Assembly (NCBI RefSeq): GCF_006538885.1
Contig: NZ_BJLY01000001.1
Coordinates: 434,001 to 498,000, forward strand
Direction: 5' to 3'
Length of the DNA: 64,000 nt
Source of the DNA: Gluconobacter roseus NBRC 3990
GTDB taxonomy: Bacteria > Pseudomonadota > Alphaproteobacteria > Acetobacterales > Acetobacteraceae
Translations under genes and position numbers: made by a program
Shown: positions 1-8,937 of the stretch, one piece after another
Layout of the letters: each line of letters opens with the position of its first letter
Numbering within the stretch: the stretch's first letter is position 1
The notes under the pieces: model-generated
What the model was told of the DNA's origin: nothing
Database searches by the model: none
Seen by the model: the letters and a program-made list of their open reading frames with translations, nothing else

Positions 1-1373
1 TCATGGGCTATATTTCCTGGGGGCATGCCACCAGCCGCGACCTGCTGCACTGGGAAGAGCAGCCGATTGCCCTGCCGTCCACGCCGCAGGAGCAGATCTA
101 TTCGGGTACGGTGATTTATGACCGTGACAATCGCAGCGGGTTGGGCACGCTGGAAAAGCCGCCGCTTCTGGCGCTTTATACCAGCGTGTTCCGGGACATG
201 CCCGGGGTGCAGGAAGACGGGACACAGGCGGTTTCGGTGGCTTTCAGTCTGGATGGTGGGGCGAACTGGGTCCGCTATGGGCATAACCCGGTTCTGACGC
301 TTGATCCGGCCTCGCAGAATTTCCGTGACCCGGCGCTGTGCTGGTACGAAGAGGGTGGATACTGGGTGCTGACGGCGGTTGAAGCCGAGCAGCAGGTGGT
401 CAAGCTTTTCCGCTCCACTGATTTCCTGAACTGGGAGTTCCTGAGCGATTTCCGTCCGCCCGGCTATCATACGCCGGATATGCTCTGGGAAGTGCCGGTT
501 CTGGTGCGTCTGCCTATTGAGGGTAAGGGCGGGCGTACCGGTTGGGTGATGATCGTCAGTGTCAATCCTGGAGGCCTGACGGGCGGATCGGGCACGTTCT
601 ATTACGTGGGTGACTTTGACGGTACGGTCTTCACGCCTGCTCACCAGCCAGCGGCGACGGATGATCCCTGGCAGTATCGCTGGATGGATTACGGGCCGGA
701 CAATTATGCGATCGTCTGCTTTGCGGGTACGCCCCAGCCGCTCAGCATCGGCTGGATGGGAAACTGGAACTACGCCAACCACGTGCCGACGTCGCCCTGG
801 CGCGGACAGATGACCCTGCCGGCACATCTGTCTCTGGCCCGGCAGTCGGATGGCACGCTGGTCGTGAGACAGCAGCCGATCAGTCTGGGTACTCCGGAAG
901 AAGTCTTTGCGGCAGGTGAAATCCGTCCCGAGGCGGGGAAACCCTGGGTTCTGCCTGATGGTGTCATGGGCTGTACGGCTTTCGCAAATGCCGTTCTCGA
1001 CCTGCAACTGGTCATTGAGCCAGGGACGGATGTGGCGGTCCTGACTGTCGCGGCAACCGGGGACGGCCGGTTTGGTACGGAAATTCTTTACGATCCGGGG
1101 CGGCAGGAACTGGTCGTGGATCGTAGTCGTTCCGGCGTTCCGGTGCCTGACGAAACCTTTACGACGCGGCATGTCGCACCCCTTTCAATGGTGGAGGACC
1201 GGGTGCGTCTGCGGGTGATCGTGGATCGGAGTTCCGTCGAAGTTTTTGCCAGTGATGGCCTTGTGAGGATGACGGAGGTCATCTTTCCGCCGTCCCATGC
1301 CACGACCGTGACGCTGGGCTGCTACGCAGGCAGCGCATGTTTCAAAGGTGTGAAAGCGCAATGGTTCCGATGA
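1..1373 (+). CDS. GH32 fructan/sucrose hydrolase, 5' truncated by window edge
   Basis: Hydrolyses beta-fructosidic bonds in sucrose, levan or inulin. The visible part opens at WGHATSRDLLHWE, a GH32 core motif, so the N-terminus with the nucleophile-bearing NDPNG motif lies outside the window, and so would any signal peptide. The RDP transition-state motif is visible (nt 324-332). The general acid/base Glu codon is at nt 489-491 in a WEVP context, where the family more often has ECP. The C-terminal 150 residues look like the usual GH32 beta-sandwich, including RSSVEVFASDG. About 456 residues remain. Levanase, inulinase and sucrase cannot be separated from sequence alone. It sits just upstream of pal, with about 290 bp between. 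Confidence 0.9.
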   Translation, partial: MGYISWGHATSRDLLHWEEQPIALPSTPQEQIYSGTVIYDRDNRSGLGTLEKPPLLALYTSVFRDMPGVQEDGTQAVSVAFSLDGGANWVRYGHNPVLTLDPASQNFRDPALCWYEEGGYWVLTAVEAEQQVVKLFRSTDFLNWEFLSDFRPPGYHTPDMLWEVPVLVRLPIEGKGGRTGWVMIVSVNPGGLTGGSGTFYYVGDFDGTVFTPAHQPAATDDPWQYRWMDYGPDNYAIVCFAGTPQPLSIGWMGNWNYANHVPTSPWRGQMTLPAHLSLARQSDGTLVVRQQPISLGTPEEVFAAGEIRPEAGKPWVLPDGVMGCTAFANAVLDLQLVIEPGTDVAVLTVAATGDGRFGTEILYDPGRQELVVDRSRSGVPVPDETFTTRHVAPLSMVEDRVRLRVIVDRSSVEVFASDGLVRMTEVIFPPSHATTVTLGCYAGSACFKGVKAQWFR

Positions 1374-1483
1374 TATGGCAGAATTCTGCCACATTCGTCA
1401 GGACAGCTGTGACATTTATGCCGAAATTTCTGGTTCCGAATCTGAATCGAACTTTCCGTGCCTGAGCGGCGTTAACACGACAC

Positions 1484-1513
1484 TTGACCCATGATTTGAG
1501 TCATGAGTATGGG
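1484..1513 (+). promoter_or_regulatory. Possible promoter and inverted repeat before pal
   Basis: A TTGACC hexamer (1484-1489) is followed after 18 bases by TATGGG (1508-1513), a weak sigma70-like arrangement. The spacer holds the inverted repeat CATGA-N6-TCATG (1490-1505), which could be an operator. The 286-bp gap between the GH32 gene and pal shows nothing else recognisable. Call made by eye only. Confidence 0.3.
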
Positions 1514-1659
1514 CGCTTATGGCCACTGTTTTTCAGGGGATGCACCGCAGGATCGCAACCGATTCCTGAGTGTTCCGATCTGAAGGGGAGTGGTCCGGAA
1601 TAACGCGGCATTTTCCGCATTCGGTTCCAGTTGTGGGGCCGTTCTCAGGATTGAGACAC

Positions 1660-2139
1660 ATGAAGTTCAAGGTATTTGGCGCGCTCGGTCTGGCGCTTGT
1701 TCTCGCAGCCTGTTCCAACGGCAACACCAACAAGGGTGACAGCAACGGCGCAGGCGCCGTCGCTCAGGAAGCTGGCCCGACGCCCGGCAGCGAAGCCGAT
1801 CTGGTCGCCAATGTCGGTGACCGCGTCTTCTACGAGCTGAACCAGTCCCAGCTCACTGAAGAAGCCCGCGCAACGCTGGACAAGCAGGTTGCATGGCTCG
1901 CCAAGTACCCGCAGGTCAGCATCCAGGTTGCTGGCAACTGCGATGACCGCGGCACGGAAGAGTACAATATTGCTCTCGGCCAGCGTCGTGCAAACGCAGC
2001 CCGCGACTATCTGGTCGCCAAGGGCGTGAGCGCTTCGCGCATCACCACGATCTCTTACGGCAAGGACCGTCCGACCGCCGATGGCGATGACGAGCAGTCC
2101 TGGTCGCAGAACCGTAACGCCATCACGTCCGTTCGCTGA
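1660..2139 (+). CDS. pal: Peptidoglycan-associated lipoprotein Pal
   Basis: Outer-membrane lipoprotein of the Tol-Pal complex that tethers the outer membrane to peptidoglycan. It has 159 residues. The signal peptide ends in the lipobox LAAC with the lipidated Cys18. The C-terminal half is an OmpA-like peptidoglycan-binding domain, with GNCDDRGTEEYN followed by LGQRRANAARDYL, as expected for Pal. The open frame extends 30 codons further upstream, but only the ATG at 1660 gives a lipoprotein signal. cpoB follows after a terminator. tolB, which usually precedes pal, is not next to it; the gene before is a GH32 hydrolase. Confidence 0.95.
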   Translation: MKFKVFGALGLALVLAACSNGNTNKGDSNGAGAVAQEAGPTPGSEADLVANVGDRVFYELNQSQLTEEARATLDKQVAWLAKYPQVSIQVAGNCDDRGTEEYNIALGQRRANAARDYLVAKGVSASRITTISYGKDRPTADGDDEQSWSQNRNAITSVR

Positions 2140-2173
2140 ACCGACGTTTCGGCCCATACGGACTGAGATGATG

Positions 2174-2210
2174 AACGGCCGGGGGATTATCCCCCGGCCG
2201 TTTCTGTTTT
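2174..2210 (+). terminator. Rho-independent terminator after pal
   Basis: Perfect 12-bp stem AACGGCCGGGGG (2174-2185) with CCCCCGGCCGTT (2191-2202), loop ATTAT, then a T-rich tail. It separates pal from cpoB, so cpoB probably depends on read-through or its own promoter. Confidence 0.85.
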
Positions 2211-2282
2211 ATGACTGGGCCATGTTGCGCGCAAAACCTGCCTGCGTGCCCGTGACTGCGAGTCTGTCTCAGGAGATCCGTT

Positions 2283-3152
2283 ATGGTGCTGTCCCGTTCC
2301 CTGCGTGCCGTCTTTCTGGGCACGGCTCTTTCCGTTCTGTCGCCTGCGGTTTCGGTCCTGGCTCAGGACGCGCCTGACAGCGGGGAAATCTCCTCACGCG
2401 AAGCCATCGCCCTGCAGGACCAGATTGCTTCCCTTCGGCAGCAGCTTTCGCAGGTTCAGAACGGAGCTGGCAATCTGGGCGCACCGAGTGCAACGGCACT
2501 GCCTCAGGTTTCTGTCGGAGACGGCAACCTGACGGCGCAACTTCTGGAACGTGTTTCGGCTCTGGAAGAGCAGAACCGCCAGATGCGCGGCGAACTTGAT
2601 CAGCTCAGCAATTCGGTTCGCGACAACCAGGCCAGCGTGTCCAAGCAGATCTCTGACATGCAGTTTGCATCGCAGAATGGTGGTGGTTCGGCACCGGCCG
2701 CTCCAGCCAAGGTGGCGGCACAGGACAAGGCTCCTGCCACTGTGTCGGAGACACCGGAACAGCCGAAAACGGCCTTGGATGCTCTGAAGAGCGGAAATGC
2801 GGCTCTCAAATCCGGCAACTATACGGATGCAGAGAGCAATGCGCGCTTTGCTGTCAAAACAGCGCATAGTGTGTCCGGCAAGATGGATGCCCAGTTCCTG
2901 CTGGCACAGTCTCTGGCGGGGCAGAAGCAGTACCGTCAGTCAGCTGTGGCCTATTATGATGCCTATACGAAGGCTCCCAAATCCCTGAAAGCTCAGGATT
3001 CGCTTCTGGGTGTGGCCGCTTCAATGCTGGCGCTTGGGGACAAGGGATCGGCCTGTCAGGCTCTGGACAAACTCAAGACGGAATTTCCGACGCCAGCCCC
3101 GCGGGTCAAGACGGCCGAAAGGACGTTCCGGAGCCGTGCTGCCTGTCATTGA
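2283..3152 (+). CDS. cpoB: Cell division coordinator CpoB (YbgF family)
   Basis: Periplasmic partner of the Tol-Pal system that links outer-membrane constriction with septal peptidoglycan synthesis. It has 289 residues: a signal peptide of about 27 residues, an Ala/Gln-rich predicted coiled coil at roughly 35-120, a low-complexity Pro/Ala linker, and a C-terminal TPR-like region from about 160, with [18 protein letters not shown] and repeated [15 protein letters not shown]-type helices. A good ribosome-binding site (AGGAG) precedes the ATG. The stop codon overlaps the probable TTG start of tilS by four bases. Position next to pal supports the call. Confidence 0.9.
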   Translation: MVLSRSLRAVFLGTALSVLSPAVSVLAQDAPDSGEISSREAIALQDQIASLRQQLSQVQNGAGNLGAPSATALPQVSVGDGNLTAQLLERVSALEEQNRQMRGELDQLSNSVRDNQASVSKQISDMQFASQNGGGSAPAAPAKVAAQDKAPATVSETPEQPKTALDALKSGNAALKSGNYTDAESNARFAVKTAHSVSGKMDAQFLLAQSLAGQKQYRQSAVAYYDAYTKAPKSLKAQDSLLGVAASMLALGDKGSACQALDKLKTEFPTPAPRVKTAERTFRSRAACH

Positions 3153-4396
3153 CGTCCGTTCCAATAGGGTCTGATCCCGCTCTGCCTGTTGGAGAACGGG
3201 AATTCGCCGGGTTAATGGCAGTTCTGGGGCCTTGGGTTCCGGATATGGCGGAGGCACCGGTCGGTCTGGCCGTCTCTGGCGGTGCCGATTCCATGGCGCT
3301 CGCGTTTCTGGCCCGACGCTGGCGGCGCAATGTCGTGGCCTTCGTGGTCGATCATGCGTTGCGGCCTGAATCAGACGCCGAAGCCCGTCTGACAGTTGGG
3401 CGCCTCGCTAAAATGGGTGTGGCAGCGCGGCTCCTGACGCTGGCACCGTTTCCCAAAAGTCGGTTACAGGAGCGGGCGCGGCAGGCCAGGTTCGAGGCGC
3501 TGGAAGAGGCCTGTGTCGTTGCGGGATGTCTGGATCTGCTTGTCGCGCATCATGCCGGTGATCAGGATGAGACGGTATGGATGCGGAGCCTGCGTGCGAG
3601 CGGGCCGGCGGGTCTGAGCGGTATTCAGCCTGTTTCCATACGCGGACGGATCAGGCTTGTGCGACCGCTTCTGTCGCTGTCCAAGGATCGGTTGCGTCAG
3701 ACACTGAAAGCGGAAAACCTGCCCTGGATCGAGGATCCGTCGAATGCCAACCGGCGGTTCGAGCGTGTGCGCTGGCGGCAGGATCTGACGTCTGAGCAGC
3801 GACGTGAGGCTGCGTTGCTGCGGACCAGCGCTATCCGAGAGCGCCAGCGGATTGAAGCGGAACTGGCCATCAGCCTTGCACATCATGCCGTCTGGCACCC
3901 TGAGGGCTGGGTGTTTCTGGAGCGAAGCGGAGTTCGTGAAGAGACGCTGGCGGCGCTGGTCCGTCTGGTTTCCGGCAGTTCCTATCGCCCGGCCCGCGAG
4001 GCCCTGCTGCGGCTGATGGAACAGGGTGAGGGCACATTATCGGGCGTGCACGTAAGGCCAGCGGGGCGTTTCGGCGACGGGGTAATTCTGGTTCGGGAAG
4101 AAAAAGCGATGGGGGGGGCGATCGATGCCAAGGCAGGCGTAGTCTGGGATGGACGCTGGCGCCTGTTGACGCCGGATGTCCCGAGCGGAAGTCTGGTCGG
4201 GGCTCTTGGAGATGCGGTCCATGCGCTTGATCTGCGCAGGCTGGGAGTTCCGTCTGCGGCCGCACGGTGTCTTCCGGGCGTGTGGCATGAGGGCCGGCTG
4301 GTTTTATGGCCCCGGATCGGCGAAAAGGCCGGGGAAGCCGGGTTTGTCTGGGCGGCCGGGGTGCCTGTGACCGGAGAAAATCGTTTGCAGACGTAA
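3149..4396 (+). CDS. tilS: tRNA(Ile)-lysidine synthase TilS
   Basis: Attaches lysine to C34 of the CAU-anticodon tRNA-Ile so that it reads AUA; an ATP-dependent N-type PP-loop enzyme. The PP-loop signature SGGADS lies at about residues 44-49 and the family motif VDHALRPES near 70. A conserved IEDPSNAN stretch follows near residue 190. The 415-residue reading uses the TTG at 3149, which overlaps the cpoB stop; an ATG at 3215 is an alternative start. An eight-G run near 4111 stays in frame here. Confidence 0.93.
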   Translation: MTSVPIGSDPALPVGEREFAGLMAVLGPWVPDMAEAPVGLAVSGGADSMALAFLARRWRRNVVAFVVDHALRPESDAEARLTVGRLAKMGVAARLLTLAPFPKSRLQERARQARFEALEEACVVAGCLDLLVAHHAGDQDETVWMRSLRASGPAGLSGIQPVSIRGRIRLVRPLLSLSKDRLRQTLKAENLPWIEDPSNANRRFERVRWRQDLTSEQRREAALLRTSAIRERQRIEAELAISLAHHAVWHPEGWVFLERSGVREETLAALVRLVSGSSYRPAREALLRLMEQGEGTLSGVHVRPAGRFGDGVILVREEKAMGGAIDAKAGVVWDGRWRLLTPDVPSGSLVGALGDAVHALDLRRLGVPSAAARCLPGVWHEGRLVLWPRIGEKAGEAGFVWAAGVPVTGENRLQT

Positions 4397-4567
4397 AAAG
4401 AGCCTCAAAAATGCAAGAAATGCGTTTTCCTGCCTGTGATGGGGTAGGATCGTGGACGCGGAAGCTTATGTTATGAAGTCAACGCAGAATGTGACCGGTC
4501 GGCCAGTTGTGACGGGGGATCCCGGACTGCATCTGACGGAACAGTCTGAAGGACGACAGAGAGCGAG

Positions 4568-6472
4568 ATGAACAATTTAGGCCGTAACGTTGCGATCTGG
4601 GTGGTCATCATCGTGGTCGGAATGGCAGTGCTGACAGCCTTCCAGCCCGGTGGCGGCCAGCATGCAGCCCAGCAGATCGCCTATTCCGATTTCATTCATG
4701 ACGTGGATCAGCATCAGGTCCGTTCGGTCGTGATTCAGGAGCAGAATGTTTCCGGGACGCTGACGAACGGGACGTCTTTTGATACCTATGCGCCGCTTGA
4801 TCCGAGCCTTCCGGCCCGTCTGACATCTGCAGGCGTCGAAGTGACGGCCAAGCCGATGGAGAGCGGGGAAAGTCCGATTCTGCGTTATGTCGGAGCTTAC
4901 CTGCCGGTTCTGCTGCTGGTGGGACTGTGCTTCATGGTCTTCCGTCAGATGCAGGGCGGGGGTGGCCGGGCCATGGGCTTCGGCAAGTCCCGTGCCAAGC
5001 TGCTGACGGAGAAGACCGGCCGTGTGACGTTCGAAGACGTCGCCGGAATTGACGAAGCAAAATCCGAACTTCAGGAAATTGTCGAGTTCCTGCGTGACCC
5101 GCAGAAATTCACCCGTCTGGGCGGCAAGATCCCCAAGGGCGCACTGCTGGTCGGTCCTCCGGGTACCGGTAAGACGCTGCTGGCGCGCGCCATTGCAGGT
5201 GAGGCCAACGTCCCGTTCTTCACGATTTCCGGTTCGGACTTCGTGGAGATGTTCGTCGGTGTCGGTGCATCCCGTGTGCGTGACATGTTCGAACAGGGTA
5301 AGAAATCCGCGCCCTGCATCATCTTCATTGACGAAATCGATGCCGTGGGTCGCCATCGTGGCGCCGGTCTTGGTGGCGGCAATGATGAGCGTGAGCAGAC
5401 CCTGAACCAGATGCTGGTCGAGATGGATGGCTTCGAGAGCAATGAGGGTGTGATCCTGATTGCCGCGACCAACCGTCCGGACGTTCTGGATCCGGCTCTG
5501 CTGCGTCCTGGCCGTTTTGACCGTCAGGTTGTCGTGCCGAACCCCGATGTTGCCGGGCGTGAAAAGATCCTGCGTGTTCACATGAAGAAAGTGCCGCTGT
5601 CTTCGGACGTGGATCCCAAGGTTATTGCGCGCGGAACGCCGGGCTTTTCGGGTGCGGATCTGTCCAATCTTGTGAACGAGGCTGCTCTGATGGCCGCCCG
5701 TCAGGGACGTCGCACTGTCAACATGGCGCAGTTCGAGGAAGCCAAGGACAAGGTCATGATGGGGGCGGAGCGCCGTTCCATGGTCATGACCGAAGACGAA
5801 AAGCGTTCCACGGCCTATCACGAGTCCGGTCACGCCATCTGCGCCATCTTCACGCCGGGTAGCGATCCGATCCACAAGGCGACCATTGTGCCGCGTGGGC
5901 GTGCGCTTGGTCTGGTCATGACGCTGCCGGAGAAGGATAATATCTCCTACAGCCGCAAATGGTGCCTGGCGCGTCTGGTCATTGCTATGGGTGGTCGTGT
6001 TGCCGAGGAGATCATCTTCGGGCGTGAGGAAGTCAGCGCCGGTGCTTCGGGTGACATCAAGAGCGCGACGGATCTTGCGCGCCGGATGGTCACTGAATGG
6101 GGCATGAGCGACAAGCTTGGCATGATCGCTTATGGCGATAACGGGCAGGAAGTGTTCCTTGGCCACTCGGTCACACAGAGCAAGAACATTTCTGAAGAGA
6201 CTGCGCGGGAGATCGACAAGGAGGTCAAGGTCCTGATCGATACGGCCTACAAGCAGGCCCATGATCTGCTGACGGAACACCTTGACGATCTGCATCGCCT
6301 GACAGCGGCGCTTCTCGAATATGAGACGCTGACGGGTGATGACGTAGGACGCATCATGCGCGGTGAAGCGATCGAGCGGACGTCGGATGATGAGCAGATG
6401 CCGGATAACCGTCGCGCATCTGTCCCGACGACGCGTCCCGGAGCGTTTGATCCGGCGCCTCAGGCGGGTTAA
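4568..6472 (+). CDS. ftsH: ATP-dependent zinc metalloprotease FtsH
   Basis: Membrane-anchored AAA+ protease that degrades misfolded membrane proteins and some short-lived regulators. It has 634 residues. Two membrane segments lie near residues 8-25 and 108-125 with a small periplasmic domain between. Walker A GPPGTGKT is at 196-203 and Walker B IIFIDEID at 251-258, followed by an SRH region with an arginine-rich RPGRFDR. The zinc site HESGH is at 418-422. The C-terminal tail is low-complexity. The order tilS-ftsH is common in bacteria. A terminator follows. Confidence 0.98.
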   Translation: MNNLGRNVAIWVVIIVVGMAVLTAFQPGGGQHAAQQIAYSDFIHDVDQHQVRSVVIQEQNVSGTLTNGTSFDTYAPLDPSLPARLTSAGVEVTAKPMESGESPILRYVGAYLPVLLLVGLCFMVFRQMQGGGGRAMGFGKSRAKLLTEKTGRVTFEDVAGIDEAKSELQEIVEFLRDPQKFTRLGGKIPKGALLVGPPGTGKTLLARAIAGEANVPFFTISGSDFVEMFVGVGASRVRDMFEQGKKSAPCIIFIDEIDAVGRHRGAGLGGGNDEREQTLNQMLVEMDGFESNEGVILIAATNRPDVLDPALLRPGRFDRQVVVPNPDVAGREKILRVHMKKVPLSSDVDPKVIARGTPGFSGADLSNLVNEAALMAARQGRRTVNMAQFEEAKDKVMMGAERRSMVMTEDEKRSTAYHESGHAICAIFTPGSDPIHKATIVPRGRALGLVMTLPEKDNISYSRKWCLARLVIAMGGRVAEEIIFGREEVSAGASGDIKSATDLARRMVTEWGMSDKLGMIAYGDNGQEVFLGHSVTQSKNISEETAREIDKEVKVLIDTAYKQAHDLLTEHLDDLHRLTAALLEYETLTGDDVGRIMRGEAIERTSDDEQMPDNRRASVPTTRPGAFDPAPQAG

Positions 6473-6494
6473 TTAGGCAGCAAATCGCACCAGT

Positions 6495-6538
6495 GGGCGC
6501 GTCATTGAGGAGATTATCCTCGGTGCCGCGCCCTTTTT
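6495..6538 (+). terminator. Terminator between ftsH and glmM
   Basis: GGGCGCG (6495-6501) pairs with CGCGCCC (6527-6533), with an inner GAGGA/TCCTC stem, followed by TTTTT. It lies 22 bp after the ftsH stop. Confidence 0.85.
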
Positions 6539-6568
6539 ATTTCTGGCAGACAGGCAGGATACTTCATT

Positions 6569-7927
6569 ATGGCCACCAAAAGGTCTCTGTTCGGTACTGA
6601 TGGCATCAGGGGAACGGCCAATACTGCCCCCATGACGGTTGAGGTTGCGCAGAGACTGGGGCAGGCGGCCGGTCTGTACTTCATGCGAAGCCAGAACCGC
6701 CGCCACAGCGTTGTTCTGGGCAAGGACACGCGTCTTTCGGGCTATATGCTGGAATGTGCGCTGGTTGCAGGGTTCCTGTCTGCCGGAATGGACGTCATTC
6801 TGGTCGGGCCGCTTCCGACCCCGGCGATTGCCATGCTGACACGGTCTTTGCGGGCTGATCTGGGTGTCATGGTCTCGGCGTCTCATAATCCCTTCACGGA
6901 TAACGGAATCAAGCTTTTCGGGCCGGATGGCTTCAAGCTGTCCGATGAAGTCGAGGGTGAAATCGAAGACCTGATGGCGCAGGATCTGTCTGGTCGTCTG
7001 GCTTCTCCGGCGCAGATTGGTCGGGCTTCGCGTCTGACGGATGCGGCCGGGCGTTATATTGAGAATGCAAAGGCGTCTTTTCCGCGTGGCCTGCGTCTGG
7101 ATGGTCTGAAGATCGTCATCGACTGCGCCAATGGCTCAGCCTATCGCGTGGCACCCACGGCATTGTGGGAGCTGGGTGCGGAAGTCATCAAGATCGGCTG
7201 CTCGCCTGATGGACTGAACATCAACGACGGTGTGGGATCGACGCATCCGGAAACCCTGTGTGCAGCTGTCAGGGAACATGGTGCGGATTTCGGTATTGCG
7301 CTGGATGGTGACGCGGACCGTGTTCTGATCGCGGATGAGAATGGCGATCTTGTCGATGGAGACCAGATCATTGGTCTGATTGCGGCTTTCTGGAAGCAGC
7401 ACGACCGCTTGCGCGGCAATACCGTGGTGACGACCGTGATGTCCAATATGGGTCTGGAAAAGGCTCTGGCGGAAAACGGTCTTGAACTTCAGCGGACGGC
7501 GGTTGGCGACCGTTACGTCGTGGAGCGGATGCGCGAAATCGGGGCTAATCTCGGGGGCGAGCAGTCCGGGCATATGGTCCTGTCCGATTACGCCACTACA
7601 GGTGACGGTCTGATTGCAGCGTTGCAGGTTCTGGCGGTATCTGTTGAAACCAAGCGGCCGGCCAGTGAAGTCTGTCGCTTCTTTACGCCTTATCCGCAGC
7701 TTCTGAAGAATGTCCGTTATTCAGGAACGAGCCCGATGAGCAGTCCTGATCTCGCGGCAGCCAAGGCCTGGGCAGATGAGCGACTGGCTGGGAGTGGCCG
7801 TCTTGTCTTGCGTGCCAGTGGAACAGAGCCTCTGATCCGCGTCATGGCAGAGGCACAGGATGAAGCGCTGGTAAATGAAGTCGTGGACCATGTCTGTGAC
7901 GTCATTCGCGCTATCGCTCACGTCTGA
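6569..7927 (+). CDS. glmM: Phosphoglucosamine mutase GlmM
   Basis: Converts glucosamine-6-phosphate to glucosamine-1-phosphate on the route to UDP-GlcNAc, feeding peptidoglycan and lipid A. It has 452 residues, typical of the family. The N-terminus FGTDGIRG is diagnostic. The phosphoserine loop SASHNP holds Ser105. The metal loop DGDADR is in the middle of the protein and the substrate loop GEQSGH near residue 331. The phosphate-binding loop [12 protein letters not shown] is near the C-terminus. It is convergent with ctrA. Confidence 0.97.
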   Translation: MATKRSLFGTDGIRGTANTAPMTVEVAQRLGQAAGLYFMRSQNRRHSVVLGKDTRLSGYMLECALVAGFLSAGMDVILVGPLPTPAIAMLTRSLRADLGVMVSASHNPFTDNGIKLFGPDGFKLSDEVEGEIEDLMAQDLSGRLASPAQIGRASRLTDAAGRYIENAKASFPRGLRLDGLKIVIDCANGSAYRVAPTALWELGAEVIKIGCSPDGLNINDGVGSTHPETLCAAVREHGADFGIALDGDADRVLIADENGDLVDGDQIIGLIAAFWKQHDRLRGNTVVTTVMSNMGLEKALAENGLELQRTAVGDRYVVERMREIGANLGGEQSGHMVLSDYATTGDGLIAALQVLAVSVETKRPASEVCRFFTPYPQLLKNVRYSGTSPMSSPDLAAAKAWADERLAGSGRLVLRASGTEPLIRVMAEAQDEALVNEVVDHVCDVIRAIAHV

Positions 7928-8000
7928 AGCGGGCCTGCTGCGCCCTGGCTGTGACGGGAGCTTTACGCGGGAGTGAAAGCCAGCCTGAGCAGATGCAGGC

Positions 8001-8747
8001 TCAGGCCGTGGCAGCAGACATGACAGAAGCAATATTTTGGGGCGCGCTGCCCGTGATTGCGGCGGTGGCTGTGATCTCGTCTTCGCGCAGGATATAGCCA
8101 CGGCCCCATACGGTGGCGATCAGGTTACCTGCACCAACGTTCTGCAGTTTGCGGCGCAGCTTGCAGATAAAGACGTCAATGATCTTCATTTCCGGCTCGT
8201 CGATACCACCGTAAAGGTGGTTGAGGAACGCATCCTTGGTCAGGACCGAGCCCTTGCGGATGACCAGAAGCTCCAGGATGGCATATTCCTTGCCCGTCAG
8301 ATGTAGCGGGGCCCCATCGACCGTGACGTTCTTGCCGTTCAGGTCCAGTTCTAGATTTCCAACGCGCAGTTTTGGTTCGGCAAACCCGCGGGAGCGGCGC
8401 ATGACGGCCTGAAGACGGGCGACCAGTTCGCCGGCATCATAAGGTTTTGTCATGTAATCATCCGCACCCATCGAGAAGGCCCGGATCTTAGCCTGGGGAC
8501 GAAGCAGGGCGGAGAGGACGAGGATGGGCGTCGTGATGCGGGCCGTCCGGACACGCCGGATGACTTCATATCCTTCAAGATCGTTCAGCATCAGCTCAAG
8601 TACAACAACGTCATAGTCGTAATGACGAAGCATCTCGATCGCTTCTTCACCGGATGGGGTGTGGTCCACGGTGAAAGACGCAGCCCGCAGGATCTGGGAC
8701 AGGCTGGCGGCGGCGGACTGATCGCTATCGACAAGAAGAATTCGCAT
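8001..8747 (-). CDS. ctrA: CtrA-type response regulator with Glu at the phospho-site
   Basis: OmpR-type two-domain regulator, 248 residues: receiver 1-120, winged-helix DNA-binding domain about 130-232. The C-terminal half is CtrA-like (LTGKEYAILELL, LNHLYGGIDEPEMKIIDVFICKLRRKL, VWGRGYILR, read in pieces). The receiver is unusual: residue 51, the phospho-acceptor Asp in Caulobacter CtrA, is Glu (codon GAG, 8595-8597), and residue 8, a metal-binding Asp, is Ser (8724-8726). Ser79 and the TKP lysine remain. In Caulobacter the D51E change mimics phosphorylation, so this protein may be active without a kinase. It is divergent from fliI, in line with flagellar control by CtrA in early-branching alphaproteobacteria. 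Confidence 0.88.
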   Translation of the reverse strand: MRILLVDSDQSAAASLSQILRAASFTVDHTPSGEEAIEMLRHYDYDVVVLELMLNDLEGYEVIRRVRTARITTPILVLSALLRPQAKIRAFSMGADDYMTKPYDAGELVARLQAVMRRSRGFAEPKLRVGNLELDLNGKNVTVDGAPLHLTGKEYAILELLVIRKGSVLTKDAFLNHLYGGIDEPEMKIIDVFICKLRRKLQNVGAGNLIATVWGRGYILREDEITATAAITGSAPQNIASVMSAATA

Positions 8748-8860
8748 GTTCTCAACTCCCGGCTTGGTGAACTAATGGTTACTACCCAAGGTTGTGCATG
8801 TCGATAGACATAGATCAAAAATCGTAAAATTGTCATTATTTTTCCCGTTAGGGGGGAACG

Positions 8861-8875
8861 TTAGGGATGCCTTAA
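8861..8875 (+). promoter_or_regulatory. Candidate CtrA box upstream of fliI
   Basis: TTAG (8861-8864), seven bases, then TTAA (8872-8875) followed by CC. The CtrA consensus is TTAA-N7-TTAA, so there is one mismatch. It lies 62 bp before the fliI start in the ctrA-fliI divergent gap. A second CGTTAGG copy begins at 8846, 13 bp upstream of the first-arm copy. Functional role is inferred. Confidence 0.45.
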
Positions 8876-8937
8876 CCGGCAGGTTGTAGGTTCTGAAGAT
8901 CGGATCAAACCGCAGAAAACGGTCGAAAACTGGCGTC

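Noticed and set aside
257-298. Possible eukaryotic contamination because of collagen-like repeats
   Set aside because: The residue range refers to the tail protein at 38940-40589. Gly-X-Y repeats are well known in phage fibres, and the gene is coupled to another phage-like gene in a bacterial context.
4111-4118. Eight-G run in tilS as a phase-variable tract
   Set aside because: The frame is intact across it and no second frame continues the protein, so nothing in this sequence shows switching.
4577-6295. 572-codon minus-strand frame
   Set aside because: Antisense shadow of ftsH; His/Arg/Gln-rich composition and no motifs.
7950-8020. Hairpin between glmM and ctrA as a terminator
   Set aside because: GCCTGAGC/GCTCAGGC pairs over eight bases, but it partly overlaps the ctrA end and has no T run, so the call would be weak.
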